A stretch of DNA of 64,000 nucleotides from Bacteroides cellulosilyticus (GTDB lineage Bacteria; Bacteroidota; Bacteroidia; Bacteroidales; Bacteroidaceae), in the NCBI RefSeq assembly GCF_020091405.1, contig NZ_CP081903.1, positions 6,386,501-6,450,500 on the forward strand, read 5' to 3'. Both the position numbers and the translations under genes were made by a program. A model generated the notes under the pieces. The model did no database searches and was not told the DNA's origin. It was given only the letters and a program-made list of their open reading frames with translations. Positions 17,111 to 26,886 of this stretch are shown here, piece by piece; position 1 is the first letter of the stretch; each line of letters opens with the position of its first letter.

Positions 17111-18130
17111 ATGATAGATAAAATCAACCAGCTTCTACAAGAAGTGGAAGCACTGAAAGCTGCCAACGCCGAGGAACTGGAAGCACTCCGCATCAAATTC
17201 CTTAGTAAAAAAGGTGCTATCAATGACTTGATGGCAGACTTCCGCAACGTGGCTGCCGAACAGAAGAAAGAAGTCGGCATGAGACTGAATGAACTGAAAA
17301 ACAAGGCGCAGGACAAGATTAACGCCCTGAAAGAACAGTTCGAAAGCCAGGATACGGGTTGTGACGACATTGACCTCACTCGTTCCGCTTATCCGGTAGA
17401 ACTGGGTACACGTCACCCACTCACCATCGTAAAAAACGAAATCATCGATATATTTGCACGTCTGGGTTTCAGCATTGCCGAAGGTCCGGAAATTGAGGAT
17501 GACTGGCACGTGTTCTCCGCATTGAATTTTGCCGAAGATCACCCCGCACGCGACATGCAGGATACCTTCTTTATCGAAGCACATCCCGACATCGTATTGC
17601 GTACGCACACTTCATCCGTACAAACACGCGTTATGGAAGTTTCACAACCTCCTATCCGCATCATTTGCCCGGGACGCGTATATCGTAACGAAGCTATCAG
17701 CTATCGCGCACACTGCTTTTTCCATCAGGTAGAGGCGTTGTACGTAGATAAAGACGTATCTTTCACTGATCTGAAACAGGTGTTATTGCTCTTTGCCAAA
17801 GAAATGTTCGGCGAAGATACCAAGATCCGTCTGCGTCCGTCTTATTTCCCGTTCACGGAACCCAGTGCCGAAATGGACATCAGTTGTAACATTTGTGGCG
17901 GAAAGGGCTGTCCGTTCTGCAAGCATACCGGTTGGGTAGAAATCCTGGGTTGCGGTATGGTAGACCCCAACGTATTGGAAAGTAACGGCATCGACAGTAA
18001 GGTATACAGCGGATATGCCCTTGGTATGGGTATCGAGCGTATTACGAACCTGAAATATCAGGTGAAAGACCTTCGTATGTTCTCCGAAAACGACACAAGA
18101 TTCCTGAAGGAATTCGAAGCCGCTTACTAA
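17111..18130 (+). CDS. pheS: Phenylalanine-tRNA ligase alpha subunit
   Basis: The start is the ATG at 17111 (MIDKINQLLQEVEAL), preceded by a promoter at 17063-17070; an in-frame upstream ATG at 17051 lies before that promoter. The 339-residue protein has the N-terminal coiled coil (about 1-85) and the class II synthetase core: motif 2 in YRAHCFFHQVEALYVDKDVSF and motif 3 in GYALGMGIERITNL. A Cys cluster (CNICGGKGCPFC) typical of the bacterial alpha subunit is present. It forms the alpha2-beta2 enzyme that charges tRNA-Phe. pheT is not adjacent, which is usual in Bacteroides. Confidence 0.96.
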   Translation: MIDKINQLLQEVEALKAANAEELEALRIKFLSKKGAINDLMADFRNVAAEQKKEVGMRLNELKNKAQDKINALKEQFESQDTGCDDIDLTRSAYPVELGTRHPLTIVKNEIIDIFARLGFSIAEGPEIEDDWHVFSALNFAEDHPARDMQDTFFIEAHPDIVLRTHTSSVQTRVMEVSQPPIRIICPGRVYRNEAISYRAHCFFHQVEALYVDKDVSFTDLKQVLLLFAKEMFGEDTKIRLRPSYFPFTEPSAEMDISCNICGGKGCPFCKHTGWVEILGCGMVDPNVLESNGIDSKVYSGYALGMGIERITNLKYQVKDLRMFSENDTRFLKEFEAAY

Positions 18131-18138
18131 AATAAGTA

Positions 18139-18162
18139 GAGAGTTGAGAATTCTCAACTCTC
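18139..18162. repeat. 24-bp perfect palindrome between pheS and the MFS gene
   Basis: GAGAGTTGAGAA is followed directly by its exact complement. The unit structure has a 7-bp phase (GAGAGTT, GAGAATT, CTCAACT, CTCAATT). It could form a hairpin in the pheS-MFS transcript, but no T tract follows, so a terminator is unlikely. Confidence 0.75.
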
Positions 18163-18174
18163 AATTTAATAAGA

Positions 18175-19371
18175 ATGAAAGATAAGCTTGTCACTTCCAG
18201 TTATTGTTTTATTCTCGCAGCCAACTTCCTGCTGTATTTCGGATTCTGGTTGCTGATACCGGTACTACCTTTTTACCTGTCCGAAGTATTCAGTGCCGGC
18301 AATTCCATAATCGGTATCATTCTTTCCTGCTACACAGTAGCTGCATTGTGTATCCGCCCCTTCTCCGGTTATTTTTTGGACAGTTTTGCACGTAAACCTT
18401 TATATTTGATAGCTTACTTCATCTTTATGACGATGTTTGCCGGATACATCATTGCAGGCTCGCTTACACTGTTTATCATATTCCGTATCATACAGGGAGT
18501 ATCGTTCGGAATGGTAACCGTAGGTGGTAACACTGTGGTGATTGACATCATGCCATCTTCACGACGCGGAGAAGGATTGGGATACTATGGGCTTTCAAAC
18601 AACATTGCAATGGCAGTGGGTCCGATGTCAGGATTATTTCTGCATGATGCGGGAATGAGTTTTACTACCATATTCTGCTGTTCACTGGGTTCCTGTATGG
18701 CGGGTTTCGTTTGCGCTTCTCTTGTAAAGACTCCTTATAAACCACCCGTGAAACGGGAACCGATATCCCTCGACCGATTCATATTACTGAAAGGTATTCC
18801 GGCAGGTATCAGCCTCTTGTTGCTTTCCATTCCTTATGGAATGACGACCAACTATGTGGCTATGTATGCCAAACAAATCGGGATTAATGCCACCACAGGT
18901 TTCTTCTTCACTTTCATGGCAATAGGAATGGCTATTTCACGTATATTCTCCGGAAAGATTGTGGACAGAGGTAAGATAACGCAGGTTATTTCCGCCGGAC
19001 TGTATCTCGTGGTGTTCAGTTTTTTCCTGCTTTCGGCCTGTGTATATCTTATCAGCTGGAACAACATGGCATGCACAATTGTTTTCTTTTTCGTGGCCTT
19101 GTTGCTGGGAGTGGGGTTCGGCATTATGTTCCCCGCTTACAACACCTTATTTGTCAACCTCGCCCCCAACAGCCAACGTGGTACCGCCACTTCCACCTAC
19201 CTGACCTCCTGGGATGTGGGCATCGGTATCGGTATGTTGACAGGAGGATATATTGCAGAAGTCAGCACCTTTGATAAAGCTTATTTATTCGGAGCCTGCC
19301 TTACCATTGTTTCCATGCTCTACTTCAATGGCAAAGTGGCTCCCAATTACCATAAAAACAAATTGCGATGA
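18175..19371 (+). CDS. Major facilitator superfamily transporter
   Basis: The 398-residue protein has 12 predicted membrane helices. MFS loop 2-3 features are visible in RPFSGYFLDSFARKPLY, and the second-half copy in FSGKIVDRGK. There is no domain beyond the carrier itself. The drug/metabolite exporter branch is likely, but the substrate cannot be named. It starts 44 bp after pheS, with the 24-bp palindrome between them, and overlaps nth by 4 bp (ATGA), so it is co-transcribed with nth. Confidence 0.85.
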   Translation: MKDKLVTSSYCFILAANFLLYFGFWLLIPVLPFYLSEVFSAGNSIIGIILSCYTVAALCIRPFSGYFLDSFARKPLYLIAYFIFMTMFAGYIIAGSLTLFIIFRIIQGVSFGMVTVGGNTVVIDIMPSSRRGEGLGYYGLSNNIAMAVGPMSGLFLHDAGMSFTTIFCCSLGSCMAGFVCASLVKTPYKPPVKREPISLDRFILLKGIPAGISLLLLSIPYGMTTNYVAMYAKQIGINATTGFFFTFMAIGMAISRIFSGKIVDRGKITQVISAGLYLVVFSFFLLSACVYLISWNNMACTIVFFFVALLLGVGFGIMFPAYNTLFVNLAPNSQRGTATSTYLTSWDVGIGIGMLTGGYIAEVSTFDKAYLFGACLTIVSMLYFNGKVAPNYHKNKLR

Positions 19372-20042
19372 GAAAGAAAGAACGTTATGAAAAAGTCCTT
19401 GCCTGGTTTCGGGAAAATCGTCCCGTAGCCGAAACGGAACTGCACTATGAGACTCCGTTTCAGCTGCTGATAGCGGTCATCCTCTCCGCCCAATGTACGG
19501 ACAAACGGGTGAATATGATTGTTCCGCCACTGTACCGCGACTTCCCCACCCCGGAAGTTCTCGCTGCCAGTACTCCGGAAGTGATCTATGAATACATCCG
19601 TAGCGTGTCTTACCCCAATAACAAGGCAAAACATCTGGTAGGTATGGCGCAAATGTTGGTGAAAGACTTCAACAGCGAAGTGCCCGGCACACTGGAAGAA
19701 CTCATAAAACTTCCCGGTGTAGGACGTAAGACGGCAAACGTCATCCAATCCGTTGTATTCAACAAAGCGGCAATGGCAGTAGACACCCATGTGTTCCGTG
19801 TAAGCCATCGCCTCGGACTGGTTTCGGACCAATGCACCACCCCGTTCAGCGTAGAAAAAGAACTGGTGAAAAACATCCCGGAAGCCGACATTCCCATTGC
19901 TCATCACTGGCTTATTTTGCACGGACGATACGTCTGCCAGGCACGTACACCGCAATGTGACAACTGCGGTTTGCAATTGATGTGCAAATATTATTGCGAG
20001 AAGTATAAAGTTAGCAAAGAGAAGCCGAAAGATAAAGAATAA
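19368..20042 (+). CDS. nth: Endonuclease III
   Basis: The 224-residue DNA glycosylase/AP lyase has the helix-hairpin-helix LPGVGRKTANVI, the catalytic Lys in that motif and the catalytic Asp in AVDTHVFRV. The C-terminal [4Fe-4S] cluster ligands have the standard C-x6-C-x2-C-x5-C spacing (CQARTPQCDNCGLQLMC). It removes oxidised pyrimidines in base excision repair. The start overlaps the MFS gene stop. Confidence 0.96.
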   Translation: MRKKERYEKVLAWFRENRPVAETELHYETPFQLLIAVILSAQCTDKRVNMIVPPLYRDFPTPEVLAASTPEVIYEYIRSVSYPNNKAKHLVGMAQMLVKDFNSEVPGTLEELIKLPGVGRKTANVIQSVVFNKAAMAVDTHVFRVSHRLGLVSDQCTTPFSVEKELVKNIPEADIPIAHHWLILHGRYVCQARTPQCDNCGLQLMCKYYCEKYKVSKEKPKDKE

Positions 20043-20077
20043 ATGACGGTTTCATAGCAAAAGAAAGAAATATACAT

Positions 20078-20085
20078 TATCTTTG
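20078..20085 (+). promoter_or_regulatory. -7 promoter element for pgk
   Basis: TATCTTTG matches TAnnTTTG, 47 bp upstream of the pgk start. Confidence 0.65.
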
Positions 20086-20132
20086 CACTCACAAAAAGGA
20101 ATTAATAACACTTTTAAATAAAATAGAGTATT

Positions 20133-21389
20133 ATGACAATTGATCAATTCAACTTTGCCGGTAAAAAGGCATTCGTTCGTGTGGACTTCAATGTACCCTT
20201 GGACGAAAACTTCAACATTACAGATGATAACCGTATGCGTGCTGCTCTTCCTACGCTGAAGAAAATTTTGGCTGACGGTGGCAGTATAATTATTGGTTCT
20301 CACCTCGGTCGTCCGAAAGGTCCGGCTGACAAGTTCTCTTTGAAACATATCCTGAAACATCTGTCAGATTTGTTGGGTGTTGAGGTGCAATTCGCTAACG
20401 ACTGTATGGGCGAAGAAGCTGCTGTAAAGGCTGCTGCTCTGCAACCGGGTGAAGTGCTGTTGCTTGAAAACCTTCGTTTCTACGCTGAAGAGGAAGGCAA
20501 ACCCCGTGGCTTGGCTGAAGATGCAACAGACGAAGAAAAAGCTGCCGCCAAGAAAGCCGTAAAAGAAAGCCAGAAAGAATTCACCAAGAAATTGGCTTCT
20601 TATGCTGATTGCTACGTAAACGACGCTTTCGGTACAGCTCACCGCGCACACGCTTCTACAGCTTTGATCGCTAAATATTTCGACAAAGACAGCAAGATGT
20701 TCGGCTACCTGATGGAAAAAGAAGTGAAAGCTGTTGATAAAGTATTGAATGACATCAAACGTCCGTTCACTGCTATTATGGGTGGTTCTAAGGTTTCTTC
20801 TAAAATCGAAATCATTGAGAACCTGCTGAGCAAGGTTGACAACCTGATCATCGCTGGCGGCATGACTTATACTTTCACTAAGGCTATGGGTGGCAAGATC
20901 GGTATTTCTATCTGCGAAGATGATAAACTGGATCTGGCTCTTGACCTGGTAGCAAAAGCTAAAGAAAAAGGTGTAAACCTGGTATTAGCTGTTGACGCTA
21001 AGATTGCTGATGCTTTCTCTAACGACGCCAACACCAAGTTCTGTCCGGTTGACCAAATTCCTGATGGTTGGGAAGGTTTGGATATCGGTCCTGAAACAGA
21101 GAAAATCTTCACAGACGTTATTAAAAACTCCAAGACTATCTTGTGGAACGGTCCGACTGGCGTATTCGAATTCGAGAACTTTACTCATGGCTCACGTGCC
21201 GTAGGTGAAGCTATCGTAGAGGCTACCAAGAACGGTGCTTTCTCACTCGTAGGTGGTGGTGACTCTGTAGCTTGCGTCAACAAGTTCGGTTTGGCAAGCG
21301 GTGTTTCTTACGTTTCAACCGGTGGTGGTGCATTGCTCGAAGCAATCGAAGGAAAAGTTCTTCCGGGTATCGCTGCTATCAACGAATAA
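20133..21389 (+). CDS. pgk: Phosphoglycerate kinase
   Basis: The 418-residue two-domain glycolytic enzyme is complete. The N-terminal substrate site ([20 protein letters not shown] near residue 52) and the C-terminal nucleotide site ([26 protein letters not shown]) are all present. Codon use is strongly biased, as expected of a highly expressed gene. It makes ATP from 1,3-bisphosphoglycerate. It has its own promoter (20078-20085) and a clear terminator (21410-21446). Confidence 0.98.
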   Translation: MTIDQFNFAGKKAFVRVDFNVPLDENFNITDDNRMRAALPTLKKILADGGSIIIGSHLGRPKGPADKFSLKHILKHLSDLLGVEVQFANDCMGEEAAVKAAALQPGEVLLLENLRFYAEEEGKPRGLAEDATDEEKAAAKKAVKESQKEFTKKLASYADCYVNDAFGTAHRAHASTALIAKYFDKDSKMFGYLMEKEVKAVDKVLNDIKRPFTAIMGGSKVSSKIEIIENLLSKVDNLIIAGGMTYTFTKAMGGKIGISICEDDKLDLALDLVAKAKEKGVNLVLAVDAKIADAFSNDANTKFCPVDQIPDGWEGLDIGPETEKIFTDVIKNSKTILWNGPTGVFEFENFTHGSRAVGEAIVEATKNGAFSLVGGGDSVACVNKFGLASGVSYVSTGGGALLEAIEGKVLPGIAAINE

Positions 21390-21409
21390 AAACAGACATT
21401 ATCATACCC

Positions 21410-21446
21410 AAAGGCAGCTCTTTGAAAAGAAGGGTTGCCTTTTTTA
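21410..21446 (+). terminator. Terminator of pgk
   Basis: AAGGCA and TGCCTT pair around a further partly paired stem, followed by a run of T residues. Confidence 0.8.
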
Positions 21447-21474
21447 ATCTTATATCTTCACATCTATAAAAATA

Positions 21475-22497
21475 ATGAAACGAATTCTGTTATCCTTCGC
21501 TTTCCTATTCTCTGTCCTGATAGCAACGGCACAAGATGCTTGTTTAAACGATGTAGTAAACACTCTTAAAGACCGTATCAGCCTTGTCGGTTATGCACAG
21601 GTGGGATATACGTATGATGATGCCGGTGACGGCAGTAATACCTTCGACATCAAGCGGGTTATCTTCATGGCACAAGGTAAAATCACTGACCGCTGGCTAT
21701 GTTATTTCATGTACAGCTTTGCCAATACGGGAAAAATACTTGAAGCATACACCGAATACAAATTCCTCCCCCAACTGACTGCCCGCATCGGACAATTCAA
21801 AACGATGTATACCATTGAAAACCCAATGTCTCCCTGCTATGTAGAGTTGATCAATTGCTACGCGCAGTCTGTCAATTACCTGGCCGGTATCAACGGCAGC
21901 GATCCGTTATATGGTTCCAGCAGCGGACGCGATATGGGTCTCCTGATTTATGGAGACCTGTTCGGCAAACTGGTAAATTATAATCTTGCATTGATGAACG
22001 GACAAGGTATCAATCTGAAAGATAAGAACAACCAGAAAGATATTGTAGGCAGTCTGATGGTTCATCCGCTCGGCTGGCTGTCCGTAGGCGGTTCTTTTGT
22101 TAAAGGAAAGGGATGCGCAGTAGCCACTTCCACTCTGAATCCGGATATACAGGTGGGTGAAAACTATACCCGTAACCGTTGGTCGGCAGGTGCAGTGATC
22201 AAGACCAAACCGGTTGATGTACGCACAGAATACCTGGCCGGAAAAGACGGACACGTGAAAAGCGACGGCTACTACGTAACGGCATCTGCACATGTATTCC
22301 CCAAAGTGGATGTCATTGCATCTTATGACTATCTTAACAAAAGCAAAGTGCTGGATGACAAGCAAACCAATTACGTAGTGGGACTGCAATACTGGTTTTA
22401 TCCTAAGTGCAGAGTACAGGCACAATATACGTACTGCAACCGCCATATCGGAGAAAACAGTAATTTATTGCAGGCACAGTTGCAAGTGCGCTTTTAA
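21475..22497 (+). CDS. Outer-membrane porin (phosphate-selective porin O/P type)
   Basis: The 340-residue protein has a signal peptide (residues 1-19, ending ATAQD) and a beta-barrel body of alternating hydrophobic strands with many Tyr and Gly residues. It ends with an aromatic outer-membrane signal (LQAQLQVRF). The DIKRVIFMAQGKITDRW and GQFKTMYTIENP blocks fit the porin O/P family of Bacteroides. Phosphate selectivity is a family label, not demonstrated. It lies 18 bp upstream of the glutaminase gene and is probably co-transcribed with it. Confidence 0.82.
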   Translation: MKRILLSFAFLFSVLIATAQDACLNDVVNTLKDRISLVGYAQVGYTYDDAGDGSNTFDIKRVIFMAQGKITDRWLCYFMYSFANTGKILEAYTEYKFLPQLTARIGQFKTMYTIENPMSPCYVELINCYAQSVNYLAGINGSDPLYGSSSGRDMGLLIYGDLFGKLVNYNLALMNGQGINLKDKNNQKDIVGSLMVHPLGWLSVGGSFVKGKGCAVATSTLNPDIQVGENYTRNRWSAGAVIKTKPVDVRTEYLAGKDGHVKSDGYYVTASAHVFPKVDVIASYDYLNKSKVLDDKQTNYVVGLQYWFYPKCRVQAQYTYCNRHIGENSNLLQAQLQVRF

Positions 22498-22515
22498 ACA
22501 AAAACCTTACATGCT

Positions 22516-23430
22516 ATGGATTACATCCGAATTCTGAAAGAAATATACGAAGAAATACAGCCGTATGCACAGGAAGGCAAACCGGCAAGTTATATCCCTG
22601 AACTGCTGAAAGTCAATCCTGATCGTTATGGCATCTGTCTGCGCACCATCGAAGGCAAGGAATATGCCCAGGGAGACAGTGATGAACGTTTCGCCGTGCA
22701 GAGTATTTCGAAAGTATTTTCTCTTGCCATGAGCTTTGGCCGGATAGGTAACGAACTTTGGAAACGCATAGGCGTAGAACCGTCCGGCAATGCATTCAAC
22801 TCCATCTTTCAGCTGGAAATGGAGAAAGGAATCCCCCGCAATCCACTCATCAATGCAGGGGCATTGGTAATGGCAGACGTCTTGCTCTCAGTACTTGAAT
22901 ATCCGGAAAGGGAATATCTCTCGTTTGTGCGGAAACTCTGCGGCAATGACATGATTCAATATAATGAAAGCATGGCTACTTCCGAACGGGAGTATGGATA
23001 TCTGAATGCCGCCATCACCAATATGCTGAAATATCACGGCAATATAGAAAACGATATCGAGCGGGTACTTCGCTTCTACTTCCGTCAATGTTCCATAAGC
23101 ATGAATTGCCGGGAACTGGCACACGCCTTCCTCCCCTTTGCCGATCACACAAGATCGTTCAGCTTTGATGGAACCGAACTGACGACTTCGCAGGTGAAGC
23201 GTATCAATGCCATTATGCAAACATGCGGTTTCTATGATGAAGCCGGAGAGTTTTCTTATCTGGTAGGATTACCCGGGAAAAGTGGTGTCGGTGGTGGTAT
23301 CGCTGCTGTATGCCCACGCAAGTATGCAGTAGCTGTATGGAGTCCGCGACTCAATTCCAAAGGCAACTCCGTAATGGGCATGAAAGCTCTGGAATTACTG
23401 ACAACCAAAACTGCTGTCAGTATTTTCTAA
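22516..23430 (+). CDS. glsA: Glutaminase A
   Basis: The 304-residue cytoplasmic enzyme belongs to the serine-dependent beta-lactamase-like glutaminase family. The SxxK catalytic motif is Ser63-Ile-Ser-Lys66 in FAVQSISKVFSL. Other conserved blocks are GIPRNPLINAGALV near residue 111, ERVLRFYFRQCSI, and the C-terminal GLPGKSGVGGGIAAVCP. It hydrolyses glutamine to glutamate and ammonia and can support acid tolerance. It follows the porin gene after 18 bp. Confidence 0.96.
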   Translation: MDYIRILKEIYEEIQPYAQEGKPASYIPELLKVNPDRYGICLRTIEGKEYAQGDSDERFAVQSISKVFSLAMSFGRIGNELWKRIGVEPSGNAFNSIFQLEMEKGIPRNPLINAGALVMADVLLSVLEYPEREYLSFVRKLCGNDMIQYNESMATSEREYGYLNAAITNMLKYHGNIENDIERVLRFYFRQCSISMNCRELAHAFLPFADHTRSFSFDGTELTTSQVKRINAIMQTCGFYDEAGEFSYLVGLPGKSGVGGGIAAVCPRKYAVAVWSPRLNSKGNSVMGMKALELLTTKTAVSIF

Positions 23431-23497
23431 GAACCCGAACTATTTTGGCATCATTTTTGTGCCTTATACTAATAAAGTATTAAAGAAAGGACTGAAT

Positions 23498-25687
23498 ATG
23501 AATGAACAATCCATCCAAAAACAATATTATCAGATAGCCAGTTTACTGGAAGATAAACGGCTGAAAGAAGCTCTCGTTCAGCTGGATGCTTTCTTATATA
23601 ATAGTAATGACTGGACCCTGCGTAACCGCCTGGAACAAATCCAGACTTCCTATCAGTATATGCTGCAATACATGAAGCTGGGAATGAAAGATCCGGAACG
23701 GCATAAACTGTATCGCCAACTATTAGCCGATACCTGGGAAATTGCCGATCAGACGCGCATCCTATTGCTGGACGAGATATCCACCCACTACTATCATTCT
23801 TTGCGCAGGAATCCGAACCAGTTGCCAAAGGCTTATGACCTCTCTGTCCAACAGAGGATACTGGAAGGATTCTCGGACGAGATGGCTGTATCACAGTTGG
23901 CAAACTATCAGGGCTTGGACGCTATCTTAAAGCGACATGAAGAAACACACCAGGTTATGTTTCTTACCACCTGGAGCAACAATAACTGGACTTTGGAAGA
24001 ATTTGCCCAGGCAGAAGATATGCTCCGCTCGGAAACATTACCAATCAATGATTTATGTCTGTTTGTCAGTGCTGTCACACTTAGTTTAATGGAGTGTTTC
24101 GACGAACGCAAGATCAATTGGCTGCTCGACGGACTCCGCCATACCCATCCGCAAATCAACCAAAGGGCTTTGGTAGGACTTGTCATCACCCTGCATCTCT
24201 ACCCCACACGCATTACACTCTACCCGGAACTGGAAGCACGCATTTCTCTTTTCAGAGAAGATCCGGACTTCAGTAAACAGGTGAACCGTGTTTACATCCA
24301 ACTGCTTCGCAGCCAGGAAACCGAAAAAATAGACAAGAAGATGCGGGAAGAAATCATTCCCGAAATGATGAGGAACGTGAATATCATGCGCAACATGAAA
24401 TTCGGTTTTGAAGAAACTGATGAAAACGACCGTAATCCGGACTGGGAACAGGCTTTCGAGCAATCAGGACTGGGAGACAAAATACGAGAAATGAACGATT
24501 TACAGTTGGAAGGCGCTGATGTCTATATGAGTACATTCGCACAACTGAAAGGCTATCCTTTCTTCCGCGAACCACACAACTGGTTCTATCCTTTCGACCG
24601 GATGCACTCCAGCATCATCCACCAGGTCGGCTTGAACCAGACGAGTGAAAGTTCTGTACTCTCTATCATTCTGCAATCCGGATTCTTCTGCAACAGTGAT
24701 AAGTATTCATTCTGCTTCACCATTGCCCAACTTCCGCAAGGACAGCGGGATATGATGTTGAGCCAAATGACGCCCCAGGATCAAAGTGATTTTATGGAAG
24801 AGAAGAATAGCGCCAGTCTGAAGCAATACGCAGAACGGCCTGACGTTATCAGCAACCAGTATATTCACGATTTATATCGTTTCTTCAAACTCAGCCAGCG
24901 CAGGTATGAGTTCCACAACATCTTCCAGGAAGAGATTGCTTTGCACCGTAATCCTGTGCTGAAAGAGTTGTTGAGCGCTCCCGAACTATTGGTGGCTGTT
25001 GCCGATTTCCACTTCCGCAAAGAGCACCCTGCCGAAGCATTGGAGCTCTACCAGATACTGATAGACCGGAAACAGGCCAATGCGGATATTTACCAGAAAA
25101 TAGGTTTCTGCCTGCAAAAGGTGAAATGCTATAAAGAAGCTATAGATGCTTATCTGAAAGCCGATATGCTGAAACCTGATCATTTGTGGACGCTCCGGCA
25201 TCTGGCTACCTGCTACCGCCAGATGAAGAATTTCGATGCCGCTCTGGAGTACTACCACCGCGTGGAAACAATCCAACCTGAGAACCACAATGTGTTATTC
25301 TATACCGCAAGTTGCCTGGCAGAACAGAAAAGATACGAAGATGCACTACAATACTTCTTCAAACTGGACTTTCTGGAAAACAACTGCATGAAAGCATGGC
25401 GCGGTATCGGCTGGTGCTCATTTGTCAGTGGCAAGCATGAACAGGCAATGAAGTATTATGACAAACTTCTCGCAGCCAAGCCGCTTGCAACAGATTATCT
25501 CAATGCCGGACACGTGGCATGGGTATTGGGAAATATAGAAAAAGCTGCCGGACTATATGGCAAGGCCATGGCAGAAAGTGGTAGCAAGGACGCATTCCTG
25601 GAAATATTCGACAGAGACCGGAACAGTCTGCTCAAACAAGGCATCGCAGCCGAGGAAATTCCATTAATGCTGGATATGATTGAATAA
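23498..25687 (+). CDS. Large TPR protein of unknown function
   Basis: The start is taken at 23498 (MNEQSIQKQYYQIA), which has an AAAGG ribosome-binding site; an upstream in-frame ATG at 23459 adds 13 residues and lacks one. The 729-residue cytoplasmic protein is all-helical. The last 250 residues are clear TPR repeats (AEALELYQILIDRK, KEAIDAYLKADMLKP, DAALEYYHRVETIQP). The N-terminal 480 residues are also helical but unassigned. I know no function; it may act as a scaffold. A weak -7-like CATTTTTG at 23452-23459 lies upstream. The end is 6 bp from the convergent maf stop. Confidence 0.8.
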   Translation: MNEQSIQKQYYQIASLLEDKRLKEALVQLDAFLYNSNDWTLRNRLEQIQTSYQYMLQYMKLGMKDPERHKLYRQLLADTWEIADQTRILLLDEISTHYYHSLRRNPNQLPKAYDLSVQQRILEGFSDEMAVSQLANYQGLDAILKRHEETHQVMFLTTWSNNNWTLEEFAQAEDMLRSETLPINDLCLFVSAVTLSLMECFDERKINWLLDGLRHTHPQINQRALVGLVITLHLYPTRITLYPELEARISLFREDPDFSKQVNRVYIQLLRSQETEKIDKKMREEIIPEMMRNVNIMRNMKFGFEETDENDRNPDWEQAFEQSGLGDKIREMNDLQLEGADVYMSTFAQLKGYPFFREPHNWFYPFDRMHSSIIHQVGLNQTSESSVLSIILQSGFFCNSDKYSFCFTIAQLPQGQRDMMLSQMTPQDQSDFMEEKNSASLKQYAERPDVISNQYIHDLYRFFKLSQRRYEFHNIFQEEIALHRNPVLKELLSAPELLVAVADFHFRKEHPAEALELYQILIDRKQANADIYQKIGFCLQKVKCYKEAIDAYLKADMLKPDHLWTLRHLATCYRQMKNFDAALEYYHRVETIQPENHNVLFYTASCLAEQKRYEDALQYFFKLDFLENNCMKAWRGIGWCSFVSGKHEQAMKYYDKLLAAKPLATDYLNAGHVAWVLGNIEKAAGLYGKAMAESGSKDAFLEIFDRDRNSLLKQGIAAEEIPLMLDMIE

Positions 25688-25693
25688 AGACAA

Positions 25694-26275
25694 CTACACT
25701 TTCAGTAATTCCCTGTACAGCCTCTGTACAGGGAGTCCCATGATATTATAGTAACTCCCCGAGATATTCTCCACCCCAATAAAACCGATCCACTCCTGCA
25801 CTCCATAGGCTCCGGCCTTATCCATCGGTTTGAAGTTATCTACGTAATATATAATTTCATCTTCGCTCAATGTAGCGAAACGTACTTCAGTCTGTGCTGT
25901 AAAACTTCGCTGCCAATCGGTAGTGGTTATGCATACGCCGGTGAAAACCTCATGGGTACGTCCCGACATAGTCCGCAACATCTGCAAAGCATCTTCCCTA
26001 TCCCGGGGTTTGCCAAGAACCTTGCCATCCAGCCATACAATCGTATCAGCCGTAATTATCAGTTCATCAGGTTGCATCATAGGTATGTAGGCGTCCGCTT
26101 TTTCCTTAGCAATGTAGAGCGGTATTTCCTCCCCCTGCAAAGTATCCGGATAAGATTCATCCACATCCGGAAGAATCCGCACTTCATAATTCACGCCCAA
26201 ACCTGCCATCAATTCTCTCCTGCGGGGAGATCCCGAGGCAAGAATCACCTTATATTTTTCTAAATTGTCCAACAT
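25694..26275 (-). CDS. maf: Maf-type nucleotide pyrophosphatase
   Basis: The 193-residue protein carries the Maf signature ASGSPRRREL at residues 13-22 and the second conserved block ITADTIVWLDGKVLGKP. Maf proteins hydrolyse dTTP/UTP or modified nucleotides and can affect septation. It is the last gene of a chain reading nitroreductase, membrane protein, DUF2520, KdsC-like, maf. A 7-bp array lies between it and the KdsC-like gene. Inside its 3' end, 25711-25733 form a perfect hairpin (10-bp arms, CCCTGTACAG and complement, 3-base loop). Confidence 0.95.
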   Translation of the reverse strand: MLDNLEKYKVILASGSPRRRELMAGLGVNYEVRILPDVDESYPDTLQGEEIPLYIAKEKADAYIPMMQPDELIITADTIVWLDGKVLGKPRDREDALQMLRTMSGRTHEVFTGVCITTTDWQRSFTAQTEVRFATLSEDEIIYYVDNFKPMDKAGAYGVQEWIGFIGVENISGSYYNIMGLPVQRLYRELLKV

Positions 26276-26287
26276 AACGATTTAAAG

Positions 26288-26315
26288 TATTAATTTTTAA
26301 GTATTAAGTATTAAG
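26288..26315. repeat. 7-bp tandem array upstream of maf
   Basis: Four 7-bp units (TATTAAT, TTTTAAG, TATTAAG, TATTAAG) lie in the 46-bp gap between the KdsC-like stop and the maf start. The unit is shared with the array upstream of pulA (14280-14314). Confidence 0.75.
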
Positions 26316-26321
26316 AGGAGA

Positions 26322-26849
26322 TTACCAGCCAAAGGCTTTATCATCCATCCAAAGTCCCTGAACTTTCAATACTTGTTCTACAACGTCCCGACCACAGCCA
26401 TAGCCACCATTGGCATAGGAAATGTAGCGGGAGACGGTCTTCACTTCTGCTGATGCGTCTTTAGGACAACAAGGTAATCCGCACTCACGCATTACTTCAA
26501 TATCCGGAATGTCATCACCTACATAAAGAATCTCTTCGTCCTTCAAGCCATGACGGTCACGAAAATCATGATAATCATGGATTTTTACGGAAGAAGCCAT
26601 GTAAATATCCTCAGAAGGAATTCCCAAGGCCATAAAGCGTTTGCGAACAGCTTCGGAGCGTCCACCGGTAATGATTCCCAGTAACAAACCCTGTTTACAG
26701 GCAAGGTGCAAAGCGTAGCCATCTTTAATGTTCACGGTACGCATCGGTTCTCCATCCGGACTCATCGGTATGACGTTAGCACTCAAAACGCCATCAACAT
26801 CAAATACAAGTGCTTTTATCTTTTTCAGATCGTAATTGATAGTACTCAC
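26322..26849 (-). CDS. KdsC-like HAD phosphatase
   Basis: The 175-residue HAD phosphatase has the nucleophile motif VFDVDGVLS (Asp16, Asp18), the Thr/Gly motif GIITGGRS and the late acidic motif [12 protein letters not shown]. It lacks a large cap domain, as do the C0-type KdsC enzymes that dephosphorylate 3-deoxy-D-manno-octulosonate 8-phosphate in lipid A core synthesis. The genomic position next to DUF2520 and maf is common in Bacteroides. Another HAD phosphatase specificity cannot be excluded. Confidence 0.87.
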   Translation of the reverse strand: MSTINYDLKKIKALVFDVDGVLSANVIPMSPDGEPMRTVNIKDGYALHLACKQGLLLGIITGGRSEAVRKRFMALGIPSEDIYMASSVKIHDYHDFRDRHGLKDEEILYVGDDIPDIEVMRECGLPCCPKDASAEVKTVSRYISYANGGYGCGRDVVEQVLKVQGLWMDDKAFGW

Positions 26850-26886
26850 TATATTCGGTTTTTAATTAGGTTATCTTTCAAAAAGA

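Noticed and set aside
23452..23459. A promoter before the large TPR gene
   Set aside because: CATTTTTG lacks the T of the consensus TA; it is mentioned with the gene but is too weak for a feature.
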